Position numbers and translations under genes: made by a program
In this document: positions 1-10,073 of the stretch, piece by piece
Position numbering within the stretch: position 1 is the stretch's first letter
How the letters are laid out: each line of letters starts with the position of its first letter
Notes under the pieces: model-generated
Told to the model about the DNA's origin: nothing
Databases searched by the model: none
The model's input: the letters and a program-made list of their open reading frames with translations, nothing else
Assembly (NCBI GenBank): GCA_902363375.1
Contig: CABIZX010000001.1
Coordinates: 1,116,001-1,180,000, forward strand
Direction of reading: 5' to 3'
Length of the DNA: 64,000 bases
From: Clostridiaceae bacterium
GTDB taxonomy: Bacteria; Bacillota; Clostridia; Clostridiales; Clostridiaceae

Positions 1-47
1 TATTAAAATAGGATAGATTTTATATGTGATGAAAGAAGGAAAAGATA

Positions 48-851
48 ATGAATTGTTTATCAATAGAAGAGACAGAAAGTTTCCTTTGTTTTATATTTAG
101 AGGAAATGAGTTATTGATTAAAGAAAATAAAGATAAGATTTCAATACTAGAACTTGAGAGTTTAGAATCTATTAATGTAAATCCTGTGAGAATTCAAAAT
201 CTAGGATTTAGAAATAACCATAGATGTTACTCAGTAGAAGTATCACAGGATTATTTGGAACCAGAAGGAATGAGGTTTATAGATCTAAGAAGTTTATATG
301 GACAAGTTTCTGATGAAATGTACGTAGAAGCAGGACGTGCCATTCAAATTATGAATTGGGATAGAACTCATCAATTTTGTGGGGTATGTGGTAATATTAC
401 GGATAAAATACCTAATGAGTATGGTAAAATATGTCCTAAATGTGGATTTGTAAGCTATCCAAGGATAAGTCCAGCTATAATAGTTGCCATTGTTAAGGAT
501 GGAAAATTACTTCTTGCCAGAAATGCCCAATCAAAACATAATTTTTATAGTGTTTTGGCAGGATTCTTAGAACCTGGTGAAACTCTAGAACAATGCGTAG
601 AGAGAGAAGTTATGGAAGAAGTAGGTATAAAGGTTAAGAACATAAGATATTTTGGAAATCAACCATGGCCTTTTCCAAACTCTCTTATGGTCGGATTCAT
701 AGCAGAATATGATGATGGTGAAATTGAAGTTGATGGAGTTGAGATTGAAGAAGCAGGTTGGTTTGATGCAGATGATTTACCTAATATTCCAGGAAATATT
801 AGTATCGCAAGAAAATTAATAGATTGGTTTAAGGATAACTATACTTCATAA
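48..851 (+). CDS. nudC: NAD(+) diphosphatase, Nudix family (NudC-like)
   Basis: This 267-residue protein should hydrolyse NADH/NAD+ to NMN and AMP, and in some bacteria it removes NAD caps from RNA. A zinc ribbon is visible with Cys pairs at 111/114 and 129/132. The Nudix box follows at about residues 172-194 with the REVMEEVGI core. The family signature QPWPFPNS at about 205-212 separates NudC from other Nudix enzymes. Length matches the family (about 260-280). The ATG at 48 has a GAAGG-type SD just upstream. It is cytosolic and stands alone ahead of a small gene on the same strand. Confidence in the family is high; the preferred substrate (free NADH or capped RNA) cannot be read from sequence. 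Confidence 0.93.
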   Translation: MNCLSIEETESFLCFIFRGNELLIKENKDKISILELESLESINVNPVRIQNLGFRNNHRCYSVEVSQDYLEPEGMRFIDLRSLYGQVSDEMYVEAGRAIQIMNWDRTHQFCGVCGNITDKIPNEYGKICPKCGFVSYPRISPAIIVAIVKDGKLLLARNAQSKHNFYSVLAGFLEPGETLEQCVEREVMEEVGIKVKNIRYFGNQPWPFPNSLMVGFIAEYDDGEIEVDGVEIEEAGWFDADDLPNIPGNISIARKLIDWFKDNYTS

Positions 852-970
852 TAAATTTCTACTAAATTTAATTGTGCAATTTAATGGAACTAATACTTTG
901 ATTTTACAGTATACTAAAGAAACTTTGACACATAATAAGTATGAAGAAATGTGTTAAAGGAGGGATATGT

Positions 971-1168
971 ATGGATCATAAACTAATAAGAGAACAACAA
1001 TATGAGGTTAAACAACGTGAGGATGATAAAAGAAAGTATACAAAAGAAAACTATCTTCGTAACGGTAGCAAATCTCAAGGACAATATGCTCAAAGTAGCT
1101 TTAATACTACTATAGAAGAACCCGGTATGAATGAGAGTGGTATTGTAGCAAAGAAAAATGGTTATTAA
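971..1168 (+). CDS. Small hydrophilic protein of unknown function
   Basis: This 65-residue, highly charged protein has no membrane segment and no motif I recognise; it is rich in Lys, Arg, Gln, Asn and Ser and ends KKNGY. The start chosen is the ATG at 971, because an AAAGGAGGG SD lies at 957-964. An in-frame upstream ATG at 941 has no SD and would add ten residues. A clear terminator follows at 1193, so it is probably a single-gene unit. Its composition resembles small Clostridial proteins made in sporulation, but that is only an impression. The strong SD and terminator support a real gene. Confidence 0.7.
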   Translation: MDHKLIREQQYEVKQREDDKRKYTKENYLRNGSKSQGQYAQSSFNTTIEEPGMNESGIVAKKNGY

Positions 1169-1192
1169 AAGCTAATATTCTATTTATATGAG

Positions 1193-1230
1193 GCCTCATT
1201 CGATTAACTTTGAATGAGGCTTTAATTTTT
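1193..1230 (+). terminator. Rho-independent terminator
   Basis: A 9-bp stem (GCCTCATTC 1193-1201 with GAATGAGGC 1212-1220) is followed by a T-rich tract. It ends the small gene upstream and isolates the pglX unit. Confidence 0.9.
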
Positions 1231-1260
1231 TAAATATATTCAAATGAATAATTATAGCTA

Positions 1261-1269
1261 TGGTATAAT
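1261..1269 (+). promoter_or_regulatory. Extended -10 promoter for pglX
   Basis: The sequence TGGTATAAT is a perfect extended -10 element (TG-N-TATAAT) 44 bases before the pglX start. No good -35 is present, as is usual for extended -10 promoters. The expected transcript starts near 1276. Confidence 0.7.
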
Positions 1270-1312
1270 AAATCTATTAAATTTTACATGATATACAAGG
1301 AGCAATAAAACT

Positions 1313-4300
1313 ATGAATAAGAATAAAGTTAAAACTTTTGCTATATGGGCAAGGAATAATCTTATTGAAAGAGTAAAGGATAGAGCATATAAAATTGGTA
1401 TTGAAGATAATAAGATTAAAGATATAGAAGAATTCGAAGGTGGATTTAGAGTAGTTGGAAGTAAAGAAGTATTTAATATTTTACCTGCACATAGAAGAGC
1501 TCTAATAAATGAAATAAAAGCTAAATCCTTTGATGAAGTTGTGGAAGATGTGGCATATACTTGGTTTAATAGATTTATAGCTTTAAGATATATGGAAGTC
1601 AATGAATACCTTCCTATTGGAATAAGAATTATATCTTCAGAAATACCAGGTAAAAAGGAACCTGATATTATATCTAGGGTTGGAGAAGTTATAAGAGAAT
1701 TGAAGCTTGATGCTGATCTGGTCTATAGCTTATTAGATAGTGGTAGAAATTCTGATAGAGAAAAATTGTATAAATATATTTTAATAAGACAATGTAATGA
1801 GTTAGGAGAGATTATTCCTAGTTTATTTGAAAAAATAGAGGACTATACGGAGTTATTGTTCCCAGATAACCTCCTAGAGGATGGTTCTATATTAAGAAAA
1901 ATGTGTAGTGACATTGAGGAAAAAGATTGGAAGCAGGAAGTAGAGATTATAGGATGGATGTATCAGTACTATATATCTGAAAAAAAAGATAAGGTATTTG
2001 ATGATTTGAAGAAAAATATAAAAATTACTAAAGAAAATATCCCTGCAGCCACTCAGCTTTTCACTCCTAAGTGGATAGTTAAATACCTAGTGGAAAATTC
2101 TTTAGGAACTATGTGGCTTCAAGGTCACGAGGATGAAATTTTGAAGAAAGAACTGAAATACTATTTACAAGCAGGAAATCAAGAGTCAGAAGTAAATGAG
2201 ATTTTAGAGAAAATTAAATTAAATAGGAAAGCACTAAATCCAGAAGAGATAAAAATTCTTGATCCATGTATGGGGTCAGGACATATATTACTATACACCT
2301 TTGATGTACTCTATAAGATTTATAAGTCTGCATCATATCCAGAAAGAGAGATTCCAAGAAAAATATTAGAAAATAATATCTTCGGATTAGATATAGACTT
2401 ACGAGCAACTCAAATTGGTGCATTTGCCCTTGTTATGAAAGCTAGATCTTATAATAGAAGATTCTTTAGAGAGGTTGAAAAGAAGCCTTTAAAGCTCAAT
2501 ATAGAAGCTATAGAGGAAAGTAATGGTATTACCTATGAAATGATAGAGTATTTTTCACAGGGCAATAATGAGTTAAGAGAAGATTTATATTATTTGGTAA
2601 ATAACTTTAAAGATGGAAGAGAATACGGATCTATTTTAAGAGTTGAGGAGATTAATTTTCAAGCTTTAGAAGACAGATTAAGAGAAGTGTATGAAGAAAA
2701 CAATTTTATATTTAGTGATTATAAACAGACAATTTTAAATAAATTACCTAAACTAATAAATCAAGGAAAAATAATGAGTAATAAATATGAAATTTGTATT
2801 ACAAATCCACCTTATATGGGGCTTAGAGGTGCTAACGATACTCTTGCTAAATACTTAACTTCTAAATATCCTTTATCTAAGCATGATTTATTCTCTGTTT
2901 ATATGGAGGTATGTAAGAATTATTTAAAAAAAGATGGAATTTATGCCATGGTAAATCAACATTCATGGATGTTTTTAAGCAGTTTCTTAGAGCTTCGAAC
3001 AAAGCTTTTGGAAGAAAGTACTTTTATAAGCATGATTCATTTAGGGTCTAGAGTATTTGAAGATAATGTAGGGACTATAGTACAAAATGTCGCATTTATC
3101 AATCAAAATAGTGAAATACCTAAATATAAAACTAGGATTATAGATGTAACTAAGGATAATACAGCTATAGAAAAAGAAATTAAAATTATGTCAATTTGTA
3201 ATGAAACTAATACACATAGAACTTATGATATAGGGCTAAAAAAGCTTATGACAATTCCAACCAAACCCTTTGCTTATTGGATAAATGACAATATATTAAA
3301 CATATTTAATACTTTAGATAAATTTGAAACTATTGCAAAGCCTAGACAGGGAATGGCTACGTCTGATAATAAACGATTTTTAAGAGAATGGTACGAGGTA
3401 GATATTAGTAAAATTAATTTTATGGCTACTAATAGTGAAGAAGCCTTAGAAAGTAAGAAAAAGTGGTTTCCTTATAATAAGGGTGGAGAATTTAGAAAAT
3501 GGTTTGGAAACAATAGATTTATAATCAACTGGGAAAATAATGGAGCGGAAGTAAAGGATTATGCATCAAAATTATATAAATCATACAGTAGAACTATAAA
3601 GAATGAGGAATTTTACTTTAAAAGTGGACTTACTTACACTTTTATCTCTGAAGATATGGGGGTAAGATATTCTCCACAGGGATTTATATTTGATGTTGCT
3701 GGTTCATCTATATTTTTTAATGATAAATCTATAGAAAAGACAATATTAGCACTATTGTGTAGTAAAGTTGCAAATATGTTTCTTGATATAATGAATCCTA
3801 CTTATAACATACAAGTTGGCGATTTGAAAAATATTCCAATAAATAAGAATATATTTAAATCAGAAGTTAAATCCATAATAGATGATACTGTGGAAGAAAA
3901 TATAGCTATTAGTGAGAATGAATGGGATAATTTTGAGATATCATGGAATTTTAAGAGACATCCATTATTGAGGTGGATAAAAGAAAGTGATTTTAATGGA
4001 ATAACTATGGAAGCTATATTTAACCTTTGGGAAAAAGAGAATATTAGGATTATAGAAAAGTTGAAAAGTAATGAAGAAAAATTAAACAAGATTTTTATAG
4101 ATATCTATGGATTGGGTGAAGAGTTAAATCCAGAAGTACCTTACAAGGATATTACATTAAGAAGGGCAGATGTAGAGAGTGATATAAAATCTTTTATATC
4201 CTTTGCAGTAGGATGTATTATGGGGAGATATTCGCCAGAGGTTGAGGGTCTAGTATATGGTGGTGGAGATTTTAAAGATAAGTGGGATTTTATAAACAAT

Positions 4301-5005
4301 AAGGTAAGACAAGTTGAAAGAGATGATAAGGGTGAAGTTACTATTAATAGATGGGTAGAATCAAGGTTTATGCCTAAGTTTGATAATATAATACCAATAA
4401 CCGAAGAAGCATATTTTTCTGAGGATATAGTAGCCAAATTTATTCAATTTGTAGAGTTAATTTATGGAAAGGATACTTTGGAAGAAAATCTTAATTTTAT
4501 AGCTTGTAGCTTAGGAAAAAAAGATGGTGAAACCTCAAGGCAAAGTATAAGAAGATATTTCTTTAAAGAATTTTATAAAGATCATATAAAGATGTATTCA
4601 AAGAAACCTATTTATTGGTTGTTCGATTCAGGAAAGAATGAAGGATTTAAAGCTTTAATATATGCACATAGATATGATAGTTCTACAGTAGCTAAATTAA
4701 GGACAGAATATGTTCATACCATGCAGAGAAAATATGAAGATGAATTAAGTAGATTAGAACTAGTGAAAAATTCACAAGAATATAACACAAGAGAAAGAGC
4801 AGAAGCTAGAAAAAAAAGTGATAAGTTAAAAAGGCAGATAGAAGAACTCATCGAATATGATGAAATAGTAGGATATATAGCTAATGAAAAGGTTGATATT
4901 AACTTAGATGAAGGCATTAAGAAAAATTATGATAAATTTCAAGGAATTAAGATAGTTAAAAGAAGTGGTAGAGAAGTTAAGATGAATCTTTTACATAAAA
5001 TCTAA
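1313..5005 (+). CDS. pglX: BREX type 1-like adenine-specific DNA methyltransferase PglX (orphan)
   Basis: This 1230-residue protein is a large class I N6-adenine DNA methyltransferase of the PglX type. The SAM-binding motif is DPCMGSGH at about residue 317, preceded by the PglX-like FTPKWIVKYL stretch at about 249. The catalytic motif NPPYMG is at about 498. The long C-terminal half should hold the target-recognition region and ends in a charged helical segment (about 1130-1200). Length fits PglX (about 1200). In BREX defence PglX methylates host DNA and needs BrxA/B/C, PglZ and BrxL. None is present here: the neighbours are nudC and a phosphatase gene 32 bases downstream. The start ATG has an AAGGAG SD at 1298. 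A single-chain type IIG restriction-modification enzyme is an alternative, but no PD-(D/E)XK nuclease motif was obvious. Confidence 0.87.
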   Translation: MNKNKVKTFAIWARNNLIERVKDRAYKIGIEDNKIKDIEEFEGGFRVVGSKEVFNILPAHRRALINEIKAKSFDEVVEDVAYTWFNRFIALRYMEVNEYLPIGIRIISSEIPGKKEPDIISRVGEVIRELKLDADLVYSLLDSGRNSDREKLYKYILIRQCNELGEIIPSLFEKIEDYTELLFPDNLLEDGSILRKMCSDIEEKDWKQEVEIIGWMYQYYISEKKDKVFDDLKKNIKITKENIPAATQLFTPKWIVKYLVENSLGTMWLQGHEDEILKKELKYYLQAGNQESEVNEILEKIKLNRKALNPEEIKILDPCMGSGHILLYTFDVLYKIYKSASYPEREIPRKILENNIFGLDIDLRATQIGAFALVMKARSYNRRFFREVEKKPLKLNIEAIEESNGITYEMIEYFSQGNNELREDLYYLVNNFKDGREYGSILRVEEINFQALEDRLREVYEENNFIFSDYKQTILNKLPKLINQGKIMSNKYEICITNPPYMGLRGANDTLAKYLTSKYPLSKHDLFSVYMEVCKNYLKKDGIYAMVNQHSWMFLSSFLELRTKLLEESTFISMIHLGSRVFEDNVGTIVQNVAFINQNSEIPKYKTRIIDVTKDNTAIEKEIKIMSICNETNTHRTYDIGLKKLMTIPTKPFAYWINDNILNIFNTLDKFETIAKPRQGMATSDNKRFLREWYEVDISKINFMATNSEEALESKKKWFPYNKGGEFRKWFGNNRFIINWENNGAEVKDYASKLYKSYSRTIKNEEFYFKSGLTYTFISEDMGVRYSPQGFIFDVAGSSIFFNDKSIEKTILALLCSKVANMFLDIMNPTYNIQVGDLKNIPINKNIFKSEVKSIIDDTVEENIAISENEWDNFEISWNFKRHPLLRWIKESDFNGITMEAIFNLWEKENIRIIEKLKSNEEKLNKIFIDIYGLGEELNPEVPYKDITLRRADVESDIKSFISFAVGCIMGRYSPEVEGLVYGGGDFKDKWDFINNKVRQVERDDKGEVTINRWVESRFMPKFDNIIPITEEAYFSEDIVAKFIQFVELIYGKDTLEENLNFIACSLGKKDGETSRQSIRRYFFKEFYKDHIKMYSKKPIYWLFDSGKNEGFKALIYAHRYDSSTVAKLRTEYVHTMQRKYEDELSRLELVKNSQEYNTRERAEARKKSDKLKRQIEELIEYDEIVGYIANEKVDINLDEGIKKNYDKFQGIKIVKRSGREVKMNLLHKI

Positions 5006-5037
5006 TTATATGTATTTAAATTTGGAAGGAAGAAATT

Positions 5038-6288
5038 ATGAGGGAGAATATAACTAGCAGTGGAGAAGAATTATATAATAAGAGCACTGTTTCATCTTAT
5101 GAAAATTTAATATGTAGAATAAATGAAGTTAAAAATAAAGTAGAAAAATTTCAATACATAAATAAATTGAAATTAAAAAATGATATAGACAATTTGAGTA
5201 GGTGTATTTGGAGTGGATTGGAAAATATATATACTTTTAATTTAAGCAATATATGTAAAATACATGAGTTTTTAATTGATGAAATTATAAAAATACACAA
5301 TGAAGAAGAAAACTTTAGAAATGAAGAGCTGCTTAGAAGTAATCTAAATATTAAAGAAATAAAAAAACAATGTATTGATGGAACAAGGGGATCTAGAATA
5401 TATTTATTAAAGGATTCAAGCTATGAATATTACTTTATTGGAGATATTCATTCCGATGATTTTATTATAAAAAGGATATTGAATAAATGTAATTTCTTTG
5501 AAAAGATTGTTAAAGGAGAAAAGATCAGACTTGTTTTCTTAGGAGATTATGTGGATAGAGGAAAAGAACATTTAAAGACTATAGAAAAAATTATGATTTT
5601 AAAGTATATTTTCCCAGGAAATATTTACCTATTAAAAGGAAATCATGATGGAGGTTTTATAGAAAATAATAATGTAAAACTATGCATAGGAAAACCAGTA
5701 GAAGATAAAGATGAAGACTACTTTATTTTATTTTTAGATATATTAACTAAAAATAATAAAAGCTTTTCTAGAAATATGATAACAAGATATTTAGATCTAT
5801 TTAATAGTATGGCTATTATCAGCATTATAATGATAAAAGAGGAAGTGATCCTTGGAGTCCATGGTGGACTACCAAGACCTAAGAGAATGGGGCAAAAAGC
5901 ATATGAATATATTAATGCCATATATGATTTAACTAATGAATCTATTCAAGATAATATAGGTAAAACTATAGTTCAAAATATATTATGGAGCGACCCATTA
6001 AGATATGGAAAAGAGCTTAGAGAAAATTCTGGGAGGTTTAGATTTAAAGAAGATGAGTTTTACGAATTCTGTAGTATGTTTGGAATTGATATTCTTATAA
6101 GAGGACATGAAGCTCATGAAAATGGATGTGAAGAATATTTTAATGATAAAGTCTATAGTGTTTTTTCTTCTGGATGCATTATGGAAGATAGTTATAACAT
6201 TAATTTTTCAACGGCCTATGAATATGTAAAACCTAAAATTATCAAAGTTAATTTAAAAGATGGAATTCAAGTATTACCAATTAAATAG
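5038..6288 (+). CDS. PPP-family protein phosphatase (metallophosphoesterase)
   Basis: This 416-residue protein carries all the metal-binding motifs of the PPP Ser/Thr phosphatases in order: GDIHS (135-139, usually GDxHG), GDYVDRG (169-175), GNHD (201-204, usually GNHE), HGG (275-277) and GHE (356-358). It also has the PPP-type ILWSDP stretch before the last motif. A 130-residue charged N-terminal region with no recognised domain precedes the catalytic part. It follows pglX by 32 bases on the same strand with its own SD (GGAAGGA), and no terminator lies between, so the two are probably co-transcribed. It could dephosphorylate proteins or act on nucleotides such as Ap4A (bacterial PPP/ApaH relatives). 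The pairing with PglX suggests, without proving, a shared job. Confidence 0.82.
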   Translation: MRENITSSGEELYNKSTVSSYENLICRINEVKNKVEKFQYINKLKLKNDIDNLSRCIWSGLENIYTFNLSNICKIHEFLIDEIIKIHNEEENFRNEELLRSNLNIKEIKKQCIDGTRGSRIYLLKDSSYEYYFIGDIHSDDFIIKRILNKCNFFEKIVKGEKIRLVFLGDYVDRGKEHLKTIEKIMILKYIFPGNIYLLKGNHDGGFIENNNVKLCIGKPVEDKDEDYFILFLDILTKNNKSFSRNMITRYLDLFNSMAIISIIMIKEEVILGVHGGLPRPKRMGQKAYEYINAIYDLTNESIQDNIGKTIVQNILWSDPLRYGKELRENSGRFRFKEDEFYEFCSMFGIDILIRGHEAHENGCEEYFNDKVYSVFSSGCIMEDSYNINFSTAYEYVKPKIIKVNLKDGIQVLPIK

Positions 6289-6529
6289 TAAATATTATAT
6301 TTACAATATTAATTCTTAAAGTTATAATCAAAATTGTGCTAAGTTTAGCAAAATATCTATACAATCCTTTAATTAATAGTAAATTTAATGATGTATATAG
6401 GTATTTATATAAATCAAAATTCAAATAAAAATATCACATATACAATATTACATAAAATGATAAAGTGTAATATATAAATAAAGCTAAAGTGTGAGATATT
6501 TAATAAATAGATAAGGTAAGGTGAGTAAT

Positions 6530-8185
6530 ATGAACTATGAAATATTAGCAAACACAATTTTTTCTGATATTGATAAGGAACCAGAATATTATATTTCAAA
6601 GTATCCAAAAAGAAAGCTTAAAGAGGGAGCAAAGGTTACTAGATATGCTCCAAGTCCAACAGGATTTCAGCATATAGGAGGGGTATTCTCTGCACTTATA
6701 GATGAAAGAATAGCTACTCAAAGTGGAGGAGTATTTTATTTAAGAATAGAAGATACAGACCAAAAGAGAGAAGTAGCTGGTGCTATAGAAGATACTATAA
6801 ATACTATGCATAAGTTTGGATTAGATTTTACTGAGGGAATGACAGGCAATGATACTTTTAAAGGGGAGTATGGTCCATATAGACAAAGTGAAAGAGAAGA
6901 AATATATAAAACTTTTGCTAAGGATTTAATTAAAAAAGGTCTTGCTTATCCATGTTTTTGTACAGCAGAGGATTTAGAAAAGCTTAGAGAAAAGCAAATT
7001 AATGAAAAATTAACACCTGGATATTATGGAGAGTATGCAAGTTGTAGAAATCTATCTCCAGAAGATGCTCTAAGAAGAATAAATGAAGGTGAAAAATATA
7101 TTATAAGATTAAAATCACCAGGTAGTCCAGAAAATAGAGTGGAATTTCATGACTTAGTTAAAGGGGATATTTCTTTTCCAGAAAGTAATCAAGATATAGT
7201 TATAGTTAAATCTGATGGCCTTCCAACTTATCATTTTGCTCACGCTATTGATGATGCATTAATGGGTACTACTACAGTAATTAGAGGAGAAGAATGGTTA
7301 TCATCTCTTCCAATTCATATTCAACTTTTTGATATCCTTGGATTTGACAGACCTGAATATGCACATACACCTACAATAATGAAGTTAGATGGAGATTCAA
7401 AGAGAAAATTATCAAAGAGAAAAGATCCAGAAAGTGCAGTAAGCTATTATGATGAAGAAGGATATCCTATGATATCTGTTATTGAGTATCTACTTAATAT
7501 AATAAACTCTACTTTTGAAGAGTGGAGAGAAGAAAATCCGTCAGCTGATTACCATGAGTTTAAAGTATACCTAGATAAAATGAGCAAAAGTGGCGCTTTA
7601 TTTGATATTATAAAATTAAATGATGTAAGTAAAAATGTTATTTGTAAATTAAAGGCTGATGTAGTATATGATTATTATATCAATTGGGCTAAGGATTATG
7701 ATAAAGAAATGTATAACTTAGTCACTAAAAATGAATCAATGTGTAAAGAAATATTTAACATTGATAAAGAAGGTCCAAAACCTAGAAAAGATTTTGCTAA
7801 GTGGAGTGATGTTAAGGAAAAAATATTCTTCTTCTTTGATGAATTATTCAATGGTACTTTAGAAGAGATAGAATTTCCTAAAAATATTGACTTAACAGAA
7901 GCTAAAAGAGTAATAGAAGCTTATAGTAGAGCCTATAATTTTAATACAGATAAGGATACTTGGTTTGAAGAGCTAAAGGCAGTTGCTGTAGAGCTAGGAT
8001 ATACCACAGATAGAAAGGCTTTCAAGAAAAATCCAGAAGCATATAAAGGTATGGTTTCAGATGTAGCAGGTTGCGTAAGAACAGCATTAACTCATAGAAG
8101 CAATACACCAGACCTTTATACTATTATGCAAATAATGGGTGAAGAGAGAGTTAGAAATAGATTTGATAAGTTTTTAAAACTATAA
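6530..8185 (+). CDS. gltX: Glutamyl-tRNA synthetase (glutamyl/glutaminyl type)
   Basis: This cytosolic class I aminoacyl-tRNA synthetase of 551 residues charges tRNA-Glu. In bacteria without GlnRS the non-discriminating form also charges tRNA-Gln for later amidation. The HIGH-type motif appears as [13 protein letters not shown] near residues 39-51, and the KMSKS-type motif as KLSKRKD near 290. It is longer than typical GltX (about 480). I chose the ATG at 6530 because AGGTGA lies 5 bases before it; a GTG at 6521 is possible and adds three residues. A terminator follows. The family is certain; whether it is discriminating is not readable here. Confidence 0.94.
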   Translation: MNYEILANTIFSDIDKEPEYYISKYPKRKLKEGAKVTRYAPSPTGFQHIGGVFSALIDERIATQSGGVFYLRIEDTDQKREVAGAIEDTINTMHKFGLDFTEGMTGNDTFKGEYGPYRQSEREEIYKTFAKDLIKKGLAYPCFCTAEDLEKLREKQINEKLTPGYYGEYASCRNLSPEDALRRINEGEKYIIRLKSPGSPENRVEFHDLVKGDISFPESNQDIVIVKSDGLPTYHFAHAIDDALMGTTTVIRGEEWLSSLPIHIQLFDILGFDRPEYAHTPTIMKLDGDSKRKLSKRKDPESAVSYYDEEGYPMISVIEYLLNIINSTFEEWREENPSADYHEFKVYLDKMSKSGALFDIIKLNDVSKNVICKLKADVVYDYYINWAKDYDKEMYNLVTKNESMCKEIFNIDKEGPKPRKDFAKWSDVKEKIFFFFDELFNGTLEEIEFPKNIDLTEAKRVIEAYSRAYNFNTDKDTWFEELKAVAVELGYTTDRKAFKKNPEAYKGMVSDVAGCVRTALTHRSNTPDLYTIMQIMGEERVRNRFDKFLKL

Positions 8186-8198
8186 TTATTAAAAAATA

Positions 8199-8232
8199 AA
8201 AATCATCTCTGTAAGTTTACAGGGATGATTTT
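8199..8232. terminator. Bidirectional terminator between gltX and mpg
   Basis: A stem of about 16 bp (8199-8214 with 8217-8232, one G-U pair) is bordered by A's on the left and T's on the right, so it can stop both converging transcripts. It overlaps the last codons of mpg. Confidence 0.85.
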
Positions 8233-8852
8233 TTATCTATAACTGAAACATACTTATTAGCATTGATATAATATCTCCAGAGAAAGTCTTTTGCTTCTTC
8301 TGCATAATCAATACCTATTCTTTTTGAATATACGATATTAAAATCTTTAAAATCATCCTCATATAAAGACAATTCGTCACTAAATATGGAATGATTATTT
8401 AAAGATTTATCTATGTTGAAGGCTATGCAAAGTTTTCCTGGGCCAGAAGTTAGGTTTAATATTTCTTTTGGCTTAAGCTGTGACAGTGATTTTTTAAACC
8501 TATTTTCACTCATGATTTCAATACCCTCTATTGGTTCAATAGCACGAATTAAGACTCCTTGAGGGTCACCTTCGGCACCGGTAACTATATTCATACAGTT
8601 ATACATACCATATATTTTATATACATAAGCTATGCCAGCCTCTGCAAATAGAGGTTCAGTTCTAGGGGTTTTTTTATAGTTGTAGGCATGAGAAGCTTTA
8701 TCTATTTTGCCAACATAAGCCTCTGTTTCTACAATTCTTCCAGTAAGTTTAAGTCCTCTATATTTTCTTACTATTATTTTGCCTAGAAGGTCTTCGGCGA
8801 CTTCCCGTGCATCTCTCTGAAAAAAACTAAGAGGAAGAGCATTTAAGTTCAT
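8217..8852 (-). CDS. mpg: DNA-3-methyladenine glycosylase (AAG/MPG family)
   Basis: This 211-residue protein should remove alkylated and deaminated purines (3-methyladenine, hypoxanthine) from DNA as the first step of base excision repair. The family signatures are clear: ETEAYVGKIDKASHAY (with the catalytic Glu), a following PRTEPLF, YVYKIYGMYNCMN, and a Leu-rich region before TSGPGKLC that contacts DNA. Length matches the bacterial family (about 190-210). It is transcribed toward gltX and shares its terminator. It is probably a single-gene unit. Confidence 0.93.
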   Translation of the reverse strand: MNLNALPLSFFQRDAREVAEDLLGKIIVRKYRGLKLTGRIVETEAYVGKIDKASHAYNYKKTPRTEPLFAEAGIAYVYKIYGMYNCMNIVTGAEGDPQGVLIRAIEPIEGIEIMSENRFKKSLSQLKPKEILNLTSGPGKLCIAFNIDKSLNNHSIFSDELSLYEDDFKDFNIVYSKRIGIDYAEEAKDFLWRYYINANKYVSVIDKKSSL

Positions 8853-9204
8853 AGGTTATCATCCTCCATATCTATGCTTTATGATTATATTAATAGGTAT
8901 AATTTTTTAACTAATATAAAATATCCAGAGCTATTCAAGCTAATAAAAAGATATTATATATAAGTTTAACTAAATCCTATTAAGAAATCAAATTTAAATA
9001 AGGTGAAGTTTTCATTACATTATAGTTTAACATAATAGTATATATATTATTACTATAGATATTTCCTTTAAAGGGATAAAGTAAAATTATATAGTAATTT
9101 TAGATTAATTGAATTAAAATTTGAAGTAATAATAAAAAATTTGTAATATATATTAAAAGTAAATTTATATGGATGAATTATAAATTTATTAGGGAGGCCT
9201 TTTC
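8853..9204. other. AT-rich intergenic gap between divergent genes
   Basis: About 350 bases separate mpg (leftward) from the dehydrogenase gene (rightward). The stretch is very AT-rich with several possible -10 boxes; no convincing ORF, RNA structure or repeat is seen. A short palindrome (TCCTTTAAAGGGA) lies near 9064-9077. It must hold the two promoters. Confidence 0.5.
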
Positions 9205-9993
9205 ATGAAAGATAAAAGAAAGTGGGTATTAATTACTGGAGCCTCATCTGGTATTGGACTTGAACTTAGCAAAATATTTGCTAAAAATAATTATAATCTA
9301 ATTTTGATTGCTAGAAATATTGAGGCTTTAAGTAAAATTAAAGATGAATTATTAGAGAAATATGGTACCTATAGTATAGTAATTTCAAAGGATTTATCGG
9401 AATCTAATAGTGTAGAGGAAATTTTTAGTGAGCTTATAAAATTAAATATAAAAGTACATATACTCATAAATAATGCAGGTATAGGAGATTGTGGTTTATT
9501 TCATAAAATTAATATAGAAAATCATAACTCAGTTATTAAAACCAATATGATTGCTCTAACAGAACTTACTCATTTCAGTGTTAATGATATGATTGAACAA
9601 GGTGAAGGCAAGATTTTAAATGTAGTTTCTACAGGGGCTTATCAGCCAGGACCATATACTGCAGTATACTATGCATCTAAAGCCTATGTATTGTCATTAA
9701 CAGAAGCCTTATCAATTGAATTAAAACATTATAATATTCAAGTAAGTGGACTATGTCCAGGAACTACTAAGACCAATTTTCATAATAGGGCAGGTAAAGG
9801 AGAGATAAAAGGAGCCATGGAACCTGAATTAGTAGCTGAAATAGGATATAAACAGTTTATGAAGGGGAAGAACATAATTATACCTGGAGTTAAAAATAAA
9901 ATAGCTATAGGAATGTCTAAGGTTTTTCCAAGAAAATTATTAGGAAAGATTGTAGAGTATATTCAAAAATCTGCCATATCAATTAAAAAGTGA
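9205..9993 (+). CDS. Short-chain dehydrogenase/reductase (SDR)
   Basis: This 262-residue NAD(P)-dependent oxidoreductase has a classical SDR layout: the cofactor motif TGASSGIG at residues 11-18, NNAG at 89-92, and the catalytic Ser142, Tyr155 and Lys159 (YYASK). An Arg at the end of the second strand (ARN, about 37) favours NADP(H). It most resembles the DltE/YqjQ-like group of uncertain substrate. The ATG has a GGGAGG SD. The receptor gene follows about 80 bases downstream on the same strand, possibly in one transcript. The substrate cannot be deduced. Confidence 0.88.
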   Translation: MKDKRKWVLITGASSGIGLELSKIFAKNNYNLILIARNIEALSKIKDELLEKYGTYSIVISKDLSESNSVEEIFSELIKLNIKVHILINNAGIGDCGLFHKINIENHNSVIKTNMIALTELTHFSVNDMIEQGEGKILNVVSTGAYQPGPYTAVYYASKAYVLSLTEALSIELKHYNIQVSGLCPGTTKTNFHNRAGKGEIKGAMEPELVAEIGYKQFMKGKNIIIPGVKNKIAIGMSKVFPRKLLGKIVEYIQKSAISIKK

Positions 9994-10073
9994 GATTTTA
10001 TATATGAAAGTCTATGTTATTAATGTATAATTATATATTATATGGTATTAATTTCATGATAGGGGGTAGAAAA

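Noticed and set aside
1258..1602. Antisense ORF of 114 codons over the start of pglX
   Set aside because: It is a shadow of the pglX frame, has no SD and its translation is a low-complexity hydrophobic string. The same reasoning removes the other opposite-strand ORFs inside carB, feoB, ispH, nhaC and cadC.
1313..6288. Complete BREX system
   Set aside because: PglX is present but no BrxA, BrxB, BrxC, PglZ or BrxL homologue was seen in the window, so a full BREX locus is not supported here.
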